Positions 26,039 through 34,329 of a stretch of 64,000 bases of DNA are shown here, in pieces (the stretch's first letter is position 1; each line of letters opens with the position of its first letter). The notes below the pieces were generated by a model that saw only the letters and a list, made by a program, of their open reading frames with translations, was not told where the DNA came from and did not search any database. The translations under genes and the position numbers were made by a program. The DNA lies in contig DASXZH010000001.1 in NCBI GenBank assembly GCA_036502005.1, forward strand, positions 1-64,000, given 5' to 3'. This stretch comes from DASXZH01 sp036502005 (GTDB lineage: Bacteria; Armatimonadota; Fimbriimonadia; Fimbriimonadales; Fimbriimonadaceae).

Positions 26039-26314
26039 GTGGAATGGCACATCGTCCATACAATCACAGCCTGCTTTCTCGCACTGTTCGGTTTCTTCAT
26101 GGACTTGCAAAACCTCATGGGCGCAATACGCGTGCTAAAAAAAGGGAAGGGCCCCAGGCCTTTGCTGCTGTTGCCATTCGCACTATATGTGCTCGCAGCG
26201 TTCGTATCCGATGGCCCCATGAGCTTTAAATGGATTGCTATCGGGATTGGACTCGTGTTCCACATCGTTGCCACCGTCGGAATAAGGTTTATCGGCAGCC
26301 TTCGCGCTCGGTAG
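26039..26314 (+). CDS. small membrane protein
   Basis: About 91 residues from GTG 26039, with three hydrophobic segments: HTITACFLALFGFFMDL, LLLLPFALYVLAAFV and WIAIGIGLVFHIVATVGI. The longer frame from 25982 was rejected because it reads through a GAAGGCC repeat. No family recognised. The DUF72 gene follows 9 bp downstream, so they may share a transcript. Confidence 0.55.
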   Translation: MEWHIVHTITACFLALFGFFMDLQNLMGAIRVLKKGKGPRPLLLLPFALYVLAAFVSDGPMSFKWIAIGIGLVFHIVATVGIRFIGSLRAR

Positions 26315-26323
26315 AATGGCCCA

Positions 26324-27046
26324 ATGGCTCGTTTGTATCTAGGCCTTTCCGGCTATTCCTATAAGCCTTGGCAAGGTGAGGGCAGGTTCTATCCTGCGGA
26401 GTTAAAGCAGAAGCAGTTTCTTTCCTATTACGCGGAGCACTATCCGGCCGTCGAGATGGACGGCACATGGTATCGCATGCCAAGCGAGGCGGGCGTGCAA
26501 GGCTGGATAGAAGGCTCACCAAGCGATTTTAAGTACACGTTTAAGGCCCACAGGAGCATTAGCCATATCCAACGGCTAAAAGCGGAATGCCTTGAAAGCG
26601 TAAAGTTTCAGCTTAAGCGACTGGAGCCGATGGAGAAAGCGGGGAAGATGGGAGCGCTTTTTGTCCAACTGCCGCCTAACTTCAAGCGCAACGACGAGCG
26701 GCTGAAAGAGTTTGTGACGAGCCTGCCGGAGGGCCATCCCTATGCCATCGAGTTTAGAAACGAGGCCTGGTTTGTGCCGGAAGTTGAGGCCATTCTGCGA
26801 GATGCCGGCGTAACCTGGGTTTCATGGGACACCGAAGAAGTAGCCGGACAGCGACGCGATACAGGCAGCTTCATCTATTCAAGAATGAGGCGCGAAACTT
26901 ATACTGATGACCAGCTTAAGAGCTGGGCCGATTACTTCCAAGCGGCAATGGATAAAGGCAAAGACTGCTACGTGTTTTTCAAACACGAGGATGAGGGCTC
27001 GCCCTGGGTCGACGCAGATCGCTTAAAAAAAATCATGGGGTTGTAA
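26324..27046 (+). CDS. DUF72 domain protein
   Basis: A 240-residue TIM-barrel-like protein of the DUF72 (YecE) family. It has LYLGLSGYSYKPWQGEGRFYP, FLSYYAEHYPAVEMDGTWYRMPS, and FTFKAHRSISHIQRL-type segments, then ALFVQLPPNFKRNDERL and YAIEFRNEAWFV. These are the usual conserved blocks. The family has no established enzymatic activity. The C-terminal 'YVFFKHEDEGSPW' is in the place of the normal 'yvyFnN...g.a' motif. The final codons overlap the left arm of a terminator that serves the convergent gene. Confidence 0.9.
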   Translation: MARLYLGLSGYSYKPWQGEGRFYPAELKQKQFLSYYAEHYPAVEMDGTWYRMPSEAGVQGWIEGSPSDFKYTFKAHRSISHIQRLKAECLESVKFQLKRLEPMEKAGKMGALFVQLPPNFKRNDERLKEFVTSLPEGHPYAIEFRNEAWFVPEVEAILRDAGVTWVSWDTEEVAGQRRDTGSFIYSRMRRETYTDDQLKSWADYFQAAMDKGKDCYVFFKHEDEGSPWVDADRLKKIMGL

Positions 27047-27062
27047 GAAACAATCCCATGAT
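27023..27062 (-). terminator. rho-independent terminator of the YHS-like gene
   Basis: The stem ATCATGGG (27032-27039) pairs with CCCATGAT (27055-27062), with an inner TTGT/ACAA pair. On the minus strand the stem is followed by a run of seven or eight Ts (27024-27031). It terminates the minus-strand gene ending at 27076 and overlaps the last codons of the convergent DUF72 gene. Confidence 0.8.
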
Positions 27063-27075
27063 CTTTGCTGCTAAG

Positions 27076-27801
27076 TTAGCCTTTGCAGTCTGAGTTCTTC
27101 TTGCCGCAACCACAGGCTGAGCAAGTCTCATTCGCATCGCTTGCGCTGTTCAAAGTGATCTGACGGCCGCAGTGTTTGCAAGTAAACGTGGTCGGCTCAA
27201 AAGCCGCTTCCGCTTTCTTCTCGGCTGCCGGGATGATCGCTTTTGGTGCCATCACATAGTCCGCCGCGACCTTGGCATAGTCCGCCGGTTTCTTTTCAAA
27301 GTCGGTCGGGCAGTTGGAGCAGCAGAAATAATAGCGAACGCCGTTATAGTCCCGGTAGCTTCCCGCCGCCGCGTAGCCGGAAAGCTTCTCTTTCTCAACT
27401 GGGCAGAACAGAGCTTCCTTGGCAGGAATCGCGATGTACTTATCAGGCGTCGCATCAAAGGTGTTCTTTTCGTCGCCGCTTAAAAAGAGGTATCGAACGC
27501 CCTTGTAGTCTTCCCAAGACTTGGACAGGGCATCGGTGATTCGCGCGCCACTAACGGGATCGAACATGAACGTGCCGATCGTTTTGCCCTTCGCCTTATC
27601 GGAGTTGATGGCCGCCATCGGATCCTTTTGGAAGGTGGCTTGGCACATGGCGCAACAAAGCGCGTATCGCACGCCTTTGTAATCCACAGCCGGGCCACCG
27701 TCCGTCGCGGCTATTCCTAGCACAGAACAGGTTAGTGCAGGCTTGGCCGCTTCCTGAGGGTTCATCATTGCAGTTAAAGCGATTACCGATAGAAAAATCA
27801 T
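27076..27801 (-). CDS. secreted YHS/TRASH-like metal-binding protein
   Basis: A 241-residue protein with a signal peptide (MIFLSVIALTAMMNPQEA). It carries three YHS-like units, each ending in a 'Y-x-GVRY' strand: LTCSVLG...VDYKGVRYALCCAMCQATF, FDPVSG...EDYKGVRYLFLSGDEKNTF and LFCPVEKEKLS...DYNGVRYYFCCSNCPTDF. Units one and three keep CCxxC metal ligands, while unit two has lost them. A C-terminal zinc-ribbon-like CKHCGRQITL...CSACGCGKKNSDCKG adds more cysteines. The family binds Cu, Zn or other soft metals. It would act in the periplasm as a metal carrier or sensor, which fits with the metal locus 3 kb away. It has its own terminator. Confidence 0.75.
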   Translation of the reverse strand: MIFLSVIALTAMMNPQEAAKPALTCSVLGIAATDGGPAVDYKGVRYALCCAMCQATFQKDPMAAINSDKAKGKTIGTFMFDPVSGARITDALSKSWEDYKGVRYLFLSGDEKNTFDATPDKYIAIPAKEALFCPVEKEKLSGYAAAGSYRDYNGVRYYFCCSNCPTDFEKKPADYAKVAADYVMAPKAIIPAAEKKAEAAFEPTTFTCKHCGRQITLNSASDANETCSACGCGKKNSDCKG

Positions 27802-27849
27802 AGATTTTGTGTCCCGTCATTCAGACGCGGAATCTCCCGTTAGATGTTA

Positions 27850-28175
27850 CTACTTCTGAATGGACGTTTGCGTTTGCGCCTGGTTTAGTTCGGCAAGAAA
27901 ATAACTCGAAGTTATTGTCAAGAACGACCCGCATTGTCCGGCAAGGTCAAGGCCGAATAGTTGCTGTGATTGGTTTTGCTGCCAATGGATAAATGCTTCT
28001 GCGTATTCGCGGGGCACATTGGGCCAACCATCAAGTAAATCCTCTATCGTTCCACCTTCGTCCAGGGTGTCGATCAAAGCTTGCAGGGCACCCGCGTACC
28101 AATGAAACGAACTGCGCCGCTGAGATATTCAGGGTCGGCGTTTAGGAAATGCTCAAGCTCTTGCGGAATGTTCAT
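27850..28175 (-). pseudogene. DUF433 family protein, frameshifted
   Basis: ATG at 28175 begins MNIPQELEHFLNADPEYLSGAVRFIGTRVP, then meets a stop at 28074-28076. A one-base shift near GTGCCCTGC restores QALIDTLDEGGTIEDLLDGWPNVPREYAEAFIHW, which completes the DUF433 pattern 'GTR.P...l...l..G.t.edll..yP'. The normal form is a small VapB-like antitoxin or regulator, often paired with a DUF5615 PIN-like toxin, which is not seen here. The reading frame then runs to 27850 without further recognisable features. Confidence 0.65.
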
Positions 28176-28211
28176 GAATGCGCAGCTACCTAATTATACG
28201 ACTTCTATTTA

Positions 28212-28976
28212 TTATTCAACAACCGCGCCGAACTTGCGAGTCCTTCGCTGAAACGAAGCCACGCCGTTTAGCAAATCGTCCAATGCAAACTCGGGCCAAG
28301 GTTTATCCACCACAAAAAGCTCGCAGTACGCCCCTTGCCATAAAAGAAAATTGCTCCACCGCATTTCGCCCGCAGTGCGGATCATAAGATCCGGTTCAGG
28401 ATGATTTGGATTGTACAAAGCTTGGGAAATCAGCTCCTCGGTTACGGACTCCGGCGAAATGCCGGACGCAACCAGCTTTTTCACCGCATCCACAATCTCT
28501 GCTCTGCCGCCGTAGTTCACGGCCAGAGTAAAAGTGATGCCGGTGTTAGCCTTGGTCGTTTCCATCCCATCCTTAAGTGCATTCTGCAAACCGAGAGGAA
28601 GCTCCTTAATCCGCCCCGAGACGTTCACCCGTACGTTGTTCTTATGCATGACCCTAAGCTCGTCGCGGGCCGCGCGCTCGATAAGCTTCATAAGGCCGCT
28701 TACTTCCTCTTCCGGACGCTTCCAATTCTCCGCCGAAAACGCGTAAACGGTAAGAAACTTGATGCCGAGTTCGCTCGCGTTCAATAAGGCGTCTCTCAAG
28801 GCGCGGTACCCCTCGCGGTGACCGATCAGCCTGGCCATTCCCTTCTTCTTCGCCCAACGCCCGTTGCCATCCATAATGATGGCCACGTGGTGCGGCAGCG
28901 CTTGAAGGTCCACCCCTGCCGCCAGAGCACTTCGCTGGACGTCGTTCAGATTTGCGCCGGTCGCGGGTTTTGGCAT
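28212..28976 (-). CDS. uppS: isoprenyl transferase (undecaprenyl diphosphate synthase)
   Basis: A 254-residue cis-prenyltransferase. VAIIMDGNGRWAKKKG at 31-46 has the catalytic Asp36 and the GNGRWA motif, followed by HREGYRAL, VYAFSAENWKRP, and IRTAGEMRWSNFLLWQ with the Arg pair that binds diphosphate. It adds isopentenyl units to make the C55 carrier for peptidoglycan and glycan polymers. The start at 28976 gives a 30-residue N-terminal extension before the core. No neighbouring cdsA or rseP is present on this side. Confidence 0.94.
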   Translation of the reverse strand: MPKPATGANLNDVQRSALAAGVDLQALPHHVAIIMDGNGRWAKKKGMARLIGHREGYRALRDALLNASELGIKFLTVYAFSAENWKRPEEEVSGLMKLIERAARDELRVMHKNNVRVNVSGRIKELPLGLQNALKDGMETTKANTGITFTLAVNYGGRAEIVDAVKKLVASGISPESVTEELISQALYNPNHPEPDLMIRTAGEMRWSNFLLWQGAYCELFVVDKPWPEFALDDLLNGVASFQRRTRKFGAVVE

Positions 28977-28994
28977 ATGAAATACAGCATGGGA

Positions 28995-29531
28995 TCAGGC
29001 AAGTCGAGAAATAGCTTTGTCGTGAAATTTGTTATTCCAACTTTCTACACTATGCACTTCAGCTACTGGAGCAAACCCAGTAATTCGATCTAAGGGACCG
29101 ACGGCGTCAATTACTTTTTGCAAAATATTGGTGACATTACTTCGCAACGCAGCATCCAGATCGGTAACTCCGATTACTGCTGCATAACGTATTGGAGCTT
29201 TCATCACCTGGCCAGTCATCGCACAATAAACGTATATTCCGTAAAGTTTTGGTAAAAGGTGCTCTTTTGCGAGCGCGTCATTTTGCAAGCTCTTGATCAT
29301 GGCTTTGATCTCGCCTGGTCTATGTAGAGGTTTGGCTGCTTCAGGGTTTTTAACTTCGATTATCCAGGTTTCGTTGTCGTAGGGCGCGACAAAATCAGGA
29401 GCTTTCAAATGTCTGCTCAAGCTTTCGGGGCGCCAAACCTGCGAACTGCAGGTTTCAAAATTGAACTCAAGTTCGCCCTCTGTCCAGTTTGCGTTAGGCT
29501 CGCGCACTGTTTCCTTGGATCCTTCGCTCAA
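28995..29531 (-). CDS. PD-(D/E)XK-like protein paired with ATPase
   Basis: A 178-residue soluble protein. Residues 45-61 read PDFVAPYDNETWIIEVK: Pro-Asp at 45-46 followed 13 residues later by Glu59-Val-Lys61. This is the spacing of a PD-(D/E)XK nuclease core, with an acidic helix (TEGELEFNFE) before it. The remaining C-terminal half (YGIYVYCAMTGQVMKAPIRYAAVIGVTDLDAAL) fits a beta-sheet and helix core. The start overlaps the end of the upstream AAA ATPase gene by 38 bp, so the proteins are surely made together. I infer a nuclease-ATPase defence pair; no named system is assigned. Confidence 0.65.
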   Translation of the reverse strand: MSEGSKETVREPNANWTEGELEFNFETCSSQVWRPESLSRHLKAPDFVAPYDNETWIIEVKNPEAAKPLHRPGEIKAMIKSLQNDALAKEHLLPKLYGIYVYCAMTGQVMKAPIRYAAVIGVTDLDAALRSNVTNILQKVIDAVGPLDRITGFAPVAEVHSVESWNNKFHDKAISRLA

Positions 29532-30522
29532 TGTCTCTATCGTACAGACTCAGGTATTGCGCCTCTATTGGATTCGGAGCCAAGCTTGAGTAGCTTTCTG
29601 CCGGGTGGACCTTGGTTCCCTCCTTTGTGCTCTCAAATGCAAAGAGGCGCAAGGAGTCGCCCTTTCCTTTTTGCACCTCAAGCTCCTTCAATATTACATA
29701 ACTATGCGTCGCAATGAAAACCTGTACACCATTACGCCCTAACTCCAGAAGTGCGTGAACAACATCACCCATCAAGGCTGGATTAACGTTAACCTCCGGC
29801 TCGTCCCAAAAGAGAGTGGCTCCTCGGTCTAGGAACCCATTCGCGATCAAGTGCCTGAGGGTTGCTAGCTTTCTAAGGCCCTCAGCGACTAAGGGCATCG
29901 ACTGCTTCCCGTGTTCAGTATTTAGATAAAAGCGTTCACTTTCCTCCTCGATCCTGCCTCCAATTTTTTGATCAAGGAGCGCCAAGAGAGATAAATGACG
30001 CGACGAGGCTCCCAGGCGCCGCTCTGGACTGAGGAGCAGACTTACGATATCCCGGTACGTTAAATCAAAGTCAATGTTATATTCGTCGTAAGTGCTTGTA
30101 AATCTTCTCGTGTGCCCAATCATATCAACGGCAGGTATGAACACCGGTCGGCTTTGAACAGGAGTTAGCTCGGATGCGCGTCCAAAGCTTTCCTGAGGTG
30201 AGGAGGCGAGGAGATATTGTTTCCAAAGATGAGAGCCAAATTGACCCTCGATTAAACATTTTGAGTTCGCGTCGGTTCCGAGCCGCACCAGTTCTGCCTC
30301 GGTTTCAGCTTTAAAGACCTTCAAATATACGCCGGGCGCAGATCCATTCGGATCTCGCGACTGAAAGTATTCCCATGCGAAGAGCGCCTTTAATACGTGC
30401 GTCTTGCCGGTGCCGTTCTCACCCACGAAGACGTTTATATCATCGACAAAGTCCAACACCACATCTGAGAACGCGGTGAAATTATGTAAATGTAAGCTCT
30501 TATGAAAACGGCGTTCAGTCAT
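29494..30522 (-). CDS. AAA ATPase, OLD-like/AAA_21 type
   Basis: A 342-residue ABC-fold ATPase of the kind found in OLD, PARIS and related defence systems. The Walker A motif is GENGTGKT at 34-41, following LHLHNFTAFSDVVLDF, the typical 'i.nf..f' start. An ABC-signature-like LVAEGLRKLATL is at 211-222, Walker B is ATLFWDEP at 235-242 with Asp240 and Glu241, and the H-loop His is at 273 in IATHSYV. No TOPRIM domain follows, unlike OLD. Instead a separate PD-(D/E)XK-like gene overlaps its 3' end. Its own promoter should lie in 30523-30606. No restriction-modification gene is nearby. Confidence 0.85.
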   Translation of the reverse strand: MTERRFHKSLHLHNFTAFSDVVLDFVDDINVFVGENGTGKTHVLKALFAWEYFQSRDPNGSAPGVYLKVFKAETEAELVRLGTDANSKCLIEGQFGSHLWKQYLLASSPQESFGRASELTPVQSRPVFIPAVDMIGHTRRFTSTYDEYNIDFDLTYRDIVSLLLSPERRLGASSRHLSLLALLDQKIGGRIEEESERFYLNTEHGKQSMPLVAEGLRKLATLRHLIANGFLDRGATLFWDEPEVNVNPALMGDVVHALLELGRNGVQVFIATHSYVILKELEVQKGKGDSLRLFAFESTKEGTKVHPAESYSSLAPNPIEAQYLSLYDRDIERRIQGNSARA

Positions 30523-30606
30523 TGGCTGCTCACATTTTAGCTTTAGAAGCGCTTCTTAGGACACAGAGCCCGTAACAAACGCCCAATCTTAACTCGTTAC
30601 GCATCC

Positions 30607-33117
30607 CTAGAAGTGCTCAAACAGCGTAAACGTAAGCCTTCGACCCTCCATAAACCGCGTTCCGCTAAAGCCGGACTGGAAGTTGATCACCGTACGGTCG
30701 TCGAAAAGGTTCTCCACAGCAACCCCAAATCCGCCGTGATGATCGAACAGAAACGGCGAACTCGTGTACTTCAAATCCGTCTCCGAGCGTGGAATTCGGA
30801 TGCCAGCGCGGACTACGCTACTTGCCAAGCCGCTTCCGTAGCTGTAAACCACTGCTGCCGTGGCTTTATTAGCCCACGTGTAGGCTAACCCGGCCCCTAG
30901 CGTGTCGCGCTGGTCGTGGTCGTTGTATTCAGGTGCTGGCGCGCCGGTATTGTCCAGCCCGTTTGGCGCTGCCTTCGAGTAGCTGAAGTTCATAAACCCA
31001 TCCCAGCCTACATTCTTTGGAGCATACAGGTCGTATGTGAGTTCCACTCCATGCACGCCGCCGTACTGGAAGTTCACCGCGGAAAAAAGTCCAATTTCGC
31101 TTCCCGGAATCAGCAATCCCGTATCCACCTGGTTTCGCATCTGCTTGGCGTAGTAGGCCAGTTTTAAATCCTGCAAAGGGTTCAACTGATGCTCGATGCT
31201 AAGGTCGTATTGATCTAAAGTTTCCGGCACGATAGGCGCACCAACCAAAGCTCCCTGTGCCAGCGGGGGCGTGTTGAACAGCTTGTTGTAAGACCATCGC
31301 AGGGTGTCCTTCTTGGTCAAATCGTAAGAGAAGTTAATCCTTGGGGAAAGGAGCTCCTTGTTCACCGGGGTTGGCTGGTCATTCTCGCTCATGTAGTACC
31401 AGTCGTAGCGCAGGCCGTAGTTGGCCGTAAAGCGCTTGCTAATTTTCCAGGTGTCTTGGATGTAGGCCGCGTCATACCAACCTTGGCGTTGCACAAGCAG
31501 CGTCGGAATCACATTGCTTGTAGCCTTGTAGACGGGGTTGCCATAAACATCCAAAACAGCCGCTCCGCCGCTCATTTCGGCGGCTCCGGCAGGAGCCAGG
31601 CCCGGATCCAAAGCGGCAAGCTCATCTAGGGCCAACTGGCTTGCAGCGCCGATGTTGTAGGATTCGTGCCCAGTCTGGCGGTCGATCAAGAACCCCGCCT
31701 TTAGGTCGTGGTGCCCAACAGTTGAGTCGATATTTCCCGTCGCCTGCGTGTGGTGGGCGTTCCGGGTGACATCCGGGTTGTACTCGATTGAGTTGTCGGT
31801 GGGCAACCCCATTTGGTTGACAGCCGGGTTGTTATTGGTTACCGATTGGCCCGAGTGCAAGCTGGTGATGCTAAGCTGCGTGCTGGTTTTTGCCGCCAGT
31901 TGATGCTTCCAGGATAGAACTCCAAACTCGTTGATTTCCGACGAGTTAATATCCATGCCATCTGCTTGCTGGCTCGGCAGGAATTCCGCCGCCGATCCAA
32001 GGCCGCCTGGGTTCACCTGCTGAGGCAGGCTCCCATTCGCATTTCGTAAGCCGAACAACCCGAATCCTTGGCCAACATCGGCATACGAAGAAGGCAAGCC
32101 CGTCCGGTTGGAATCCTGATACTTATCCGGGTTATAGCTCAGAGTCAGCGAAAGAGTATCTCTCTTTGTAGGGTCGTAGCGAAACTTGGAGAACACGCTG
32201 TAATAAGCGCCCGAGTTATGGGCCGTTTCGTTGTTCGGTTGCTGAGGCTCCTGGTAGGTGCCGGTTCGACTCCCTTGGATATCGAGCGTAAAGCTGCCTT
32301 TTTTCCCCAATGGTCCGAGCGCCGTAAGATCCCCGTCGAAGGTGTTAAACCCTCCGCCATCCATGGAGACATCTTCGCTAAACTTTTTTGAGCCTGCGAG
32401 GGTTGTCACGTTTAAGATGGCAGCCGTTTGCCCACCAAACTCAGGCGCGAAAGCGCCTTCGATTATGTCTAAGTTTTGAACCGTGGAAGGTACAACAATC
32501 GCGCCCTGGCGGCCCGATAGCGTATCTGGAAGCGGGACGCCGTCTACCACGTAAGTGATTTCCGCGTGCTCTCCCCGCACGTGCTGCTGCCCGTTGGAAT
32601 CGCTAGCAACTCCGGCTTGGTTTTGAACCAACGCGTTCGCTGCGCCGGCTCCAGCCGGGGCCGAAAACTGCTTGATCTGGCCACCGTTTCGTTCCTGCCC
32701 ACCGCTGACGGCGGCAGAACCTGTCTGCCTGATCCCCGTTGCCGTCACTTTAATGTAGATCTCTTTGGTGGGGACCTGGTCTTGAGTCTGAATCGAAACC
32801 GGGAAGCCGAGCGGAATAACAATCGTGGTCAGGGTTCCGCTATCGGGCGCAAAATCGGGCAAACCATCAAGTTTTGGGTTTGGCGCAGCAACGTCCGCCA
32901 GGCTCGTCCACTTGCTCAAATCGAAACAAACTGACTTGGCGAGGTTTACCTGCGTTAAAGCGTGAAGGCCCTTCAAGTCCTGCACTGTAACCACCGCATC
33001 CGGCACCGGCTTATTTGTGGCCGGATCAACAACGATAAATTTCAGCCGCCCCATGGCGGCATGGGCTGCCTGGGTCGTAGCCATGGAAGCGAGGAGAAAA
33101 ACAAACTTCCTCATCAT
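30607..33117 (-). CDS. TonB-dependent outer-membrane receptor
   Basis: An 836-residue protein with a signal peptide ending AAHA. An N-terminal carboxypeptidase-regulatory-like region (GRLKFIVVDPATNKPVPDAVVTVQDL) is followed by a plug (about 125-240) with QQHVRGEHAEITYVVDGVPLP and FAPEFGGQTAAILNVTT. A 22-strand barrel then ends in NFQSGFSGTRFMEGRRLTFTLFEHF, an aromatic C terminus. It is a paralogue of the receptor at 37419-40036, sharing the GEH segment and the FSGTRF-x-GR ending. Its start overlaps the tonB stop (ATGA), making it the last gene of exbB-exbD-tonB-receptor. I infer a metal or metallophore substrate from the CsoR regulator and the ZIP transporter nearby. Confidence 0.9.
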   Translation of the reverse strand: MMRKFVFLLASMATTQAAHAAMGRLKFIVVDPATNKPVPDAVVTVQDLKGLHALTQVNLAKSVCFDLSKWTSLADVAAPNPKLDGLPDFAPDSGTLTTIVIPLGFPVSIQTQDQVPTKEIYIKVTATGIRQTGSAAVSGGQERNGGQIKQFSAPAGAGAANALVQNQAGVASDSNGQQHVRGEHAEITYVVDGVPLPDTLSGRQGAIVVPSTVQNLDIIEGAFAPEFGGQTAAILNVTTLAGSKKFSEDVSMDGGGFNTFDGDLTALGPLGKKGSFTLDIQGSRTGTYQEPQQPNNETAHNSGAYYSVFSKFRYDPTKRDTLSLTLSYNPDKYQDSNRTGLPSSYADVGQGFGLFGLRNANGSLPQQVNPGGLGSAAEFLPSQQADGMDINSSEINEFGVLSWKHQLAAKTSTQLSITSLHSGQSVTNNNPAVNQMGLPTDNSIEYNPDVTRNAHHTQATGNIDSTVGHHDLKAGFLIDRQTGHESYNIGAASQLALDELAALDPGLAPAGAAEMSGGAAVLDVYGNPVYKATSNVIPTLLVQRQGWYDAAYIQDTWKISKRFTANYGLRYDWYYMSENDQPTPVNKELLSPRINFSYDLTKKDTLRWSYNKLFNTPPLAQGALVGAPIVPETLDQYDLSIEHQLNPLQDLKLAYYAKQMRNQVDTGLLIPGSEIGLFSAVNFQYGGVHGVELTYDLYAPKNVGWDGFMNFSYSKAAPNGLDNTGAPAPEYNDHDQRDTLGAGLAYTWANKATAAVVYSYGSGLASSVVRAGIRIPRSETDLKYTSSPFLFDHHGGFGVAVENLFDDRTVINFQSGFSGTRFMEGRRLTFTLFEHF

Positions 33118-33911
33118 TGCACCTCAAATTCGATATGAAGAATGACCCTGCTTTCGATAGCCTGCCCGTCGCGGGTGGCCGGCTTAAACCGCCATTTTCT
33201 TGCGGTATCGAGGGCGATGGAATCCAATTCATCGTTGCCCGAAGATTTCACAATCTTCACGTCTGTTGGCGCGCCTTCGGGAGACACCATAAACTGGGCG
33301 GTCACGTTCGTATCCAGGTCCGCACCACGCAGATCATCGGGGATGGATGGGCTAGGGTTGTAGGTTGTCGCCACTTCTGTCACCACCGGCACGTGCGGTT
33401 TGGGCTGCGCTAACGGAGTGGGGGTCGGCGGGGTTGGAGTCGGTACCGGCTTGGCAGGAGTAGGCGTAGGTGGTGCGCCACCACCGCCGTTGCCCGCGCC
33501 CGGCGTTGTCGTCGGAGGCTTGCTCGTGGGCGGTGTAACGAGGGTTCCCGGCGCGGCGCCCTTATCCGGGTTTACAACTGTTGCCCCTCCGCCTTCGCCG
33601 GACCCAGCGGGCGCCGTTGCGGCAACCACTCGCTGCTGAAGTGGCGCCCCTTTGGGTTCGGATGATTTTCTGGGCCCGCCGGATTTCGGCGCAACTTTGG
33701 GCTGAGCCTTGATTTGTTTCTTGACTTCCTGCTGCTTTTCTTTCGGAAGCGCAACCATCGTAAATTCGACGGGCTTCGATGCCCCGATTCCGATCTTCTT
33801 GAAAGCGCCGTAGTGGGCCAAAATTGGCAAGACGATGATGTGGACCCCGACCGAGATCGCAATGATCCTCATGAGGAGTGGGTTGCCTTTGCGTCTTCTT
33901 CTACTTGGCAT
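33114..33911 (-). CDS. tonB: TonB family energy transducer
   Basis: A 265-residue protein. It has a short basic N terminus (MPSRRRRKGN), a single membrane helix (MRIIAISVGVHIIVLPILAHYGAF), then a Pro-rich region (PTPTPAKPVPTPTPPTPTP) and a C-terminal TonB domain (TAQFMVSPEGAPTDVKIVKSSGNDELDSIALDTARKWRFKPA...). It spans the periplasm and passes proton-motive energy to the receptor downstream. It overlaps both neighbours by a few bases (exbD upstream, receptor downstream), so the four genes form a tight operon. Confidence 0.92.
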   Translation of the reverse strand: MPSRRRRKGNPLLMRIIAISVGVHIIVLPILAHYGAFKKIGIGASKPVEFTMVALPKEKQQEVKKQIKAQPKVAPKSGGPRKSSEPKGAPLQQRVVAATAPAGSGEGGGATVVNPDKGAAPGTLVTPPTSKPPTTTPGAGNGGGGAPPTPTPAKPVPTPTPPTPTPLAQPKPHVPVVTEVATTYNPSPSIPDDLRGADLDTNVTAQFMVSPEGAPTDVKIVKSSGNDELDSIALDTARKWRFKPATRDGQAIESRVILHIEFEVQ

Positions 33912-34327
33912 TATTTCCCCGCAGTCGCATCTGCAAAATGCGTAATTCCGAGCGTGCTGGCTTCACCCATGACTTGCACCACGAGACCATGAGGCACGTT
34001 GGCGTCAACGTTCAGAATCACCAGATTGTCCGGCGATACATGCAGCGCCTTCAATCCGGACGCCACTCCAGTGAGCTGAATTGGCTTCGTGTTCAGGTAG
34101 ATCTGGTTGTTCCGCATGATCGTAATCGTGATGTTCTGAGTCGAATGTTGCGAACCAGCCGCAGATTTCGGTAAGTTCACCGGCAAGCCGCTCTGCACTA
34201 CCATCGCCAATGAGGCGACCATGAAGAAGAACAGCAGAAACATCATCACGTCGATCATCGGGATCACGATGATCTCTGGCTCATCCACCGGCTTTCGCCG
34301 GCTAATACTCACGCGCTTTCGCAGCAC
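33911..34327 (-). CDS. exbD: ExbD-like biopolymer transport protein
   Basis: A 138-residue protein with one N-terminal helix (VIPMIDVMMFLLFFFMVASLAM), containing the conserved membrane Asp that carries protons. A periplasmic C-terminal domain ends LVVQVMGEASTLGITHFADATA. It is 35-45% similar by eye to the second copy at 40723. It works with ExbB as the proton motor of TonB. It lies 2 bp after exbB and 1 bp overlaps tonB. Confidence 0.92.
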   Translation of the reverse strand: MLRKRVSISRRKPVDEPEIIVIPMIDVMMFLLFFFMVASLAMVVQSGLPVNLPKSAAGSQHSTQNITITIMRNNQIYLNTKPIQLTGVASGLKALHVSPDNLVILNVDANVPHGLVVQVMGEASTLGITHFADATAGK

Positions 34328-34329
34328 GT

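Noticed and set aside
33400..33639. Gly/Val-rich plus-strand frame opposite tonB
   Set aside because: It is the complement of the Pro-rich spacer of TonB and thus an artefact of composition.
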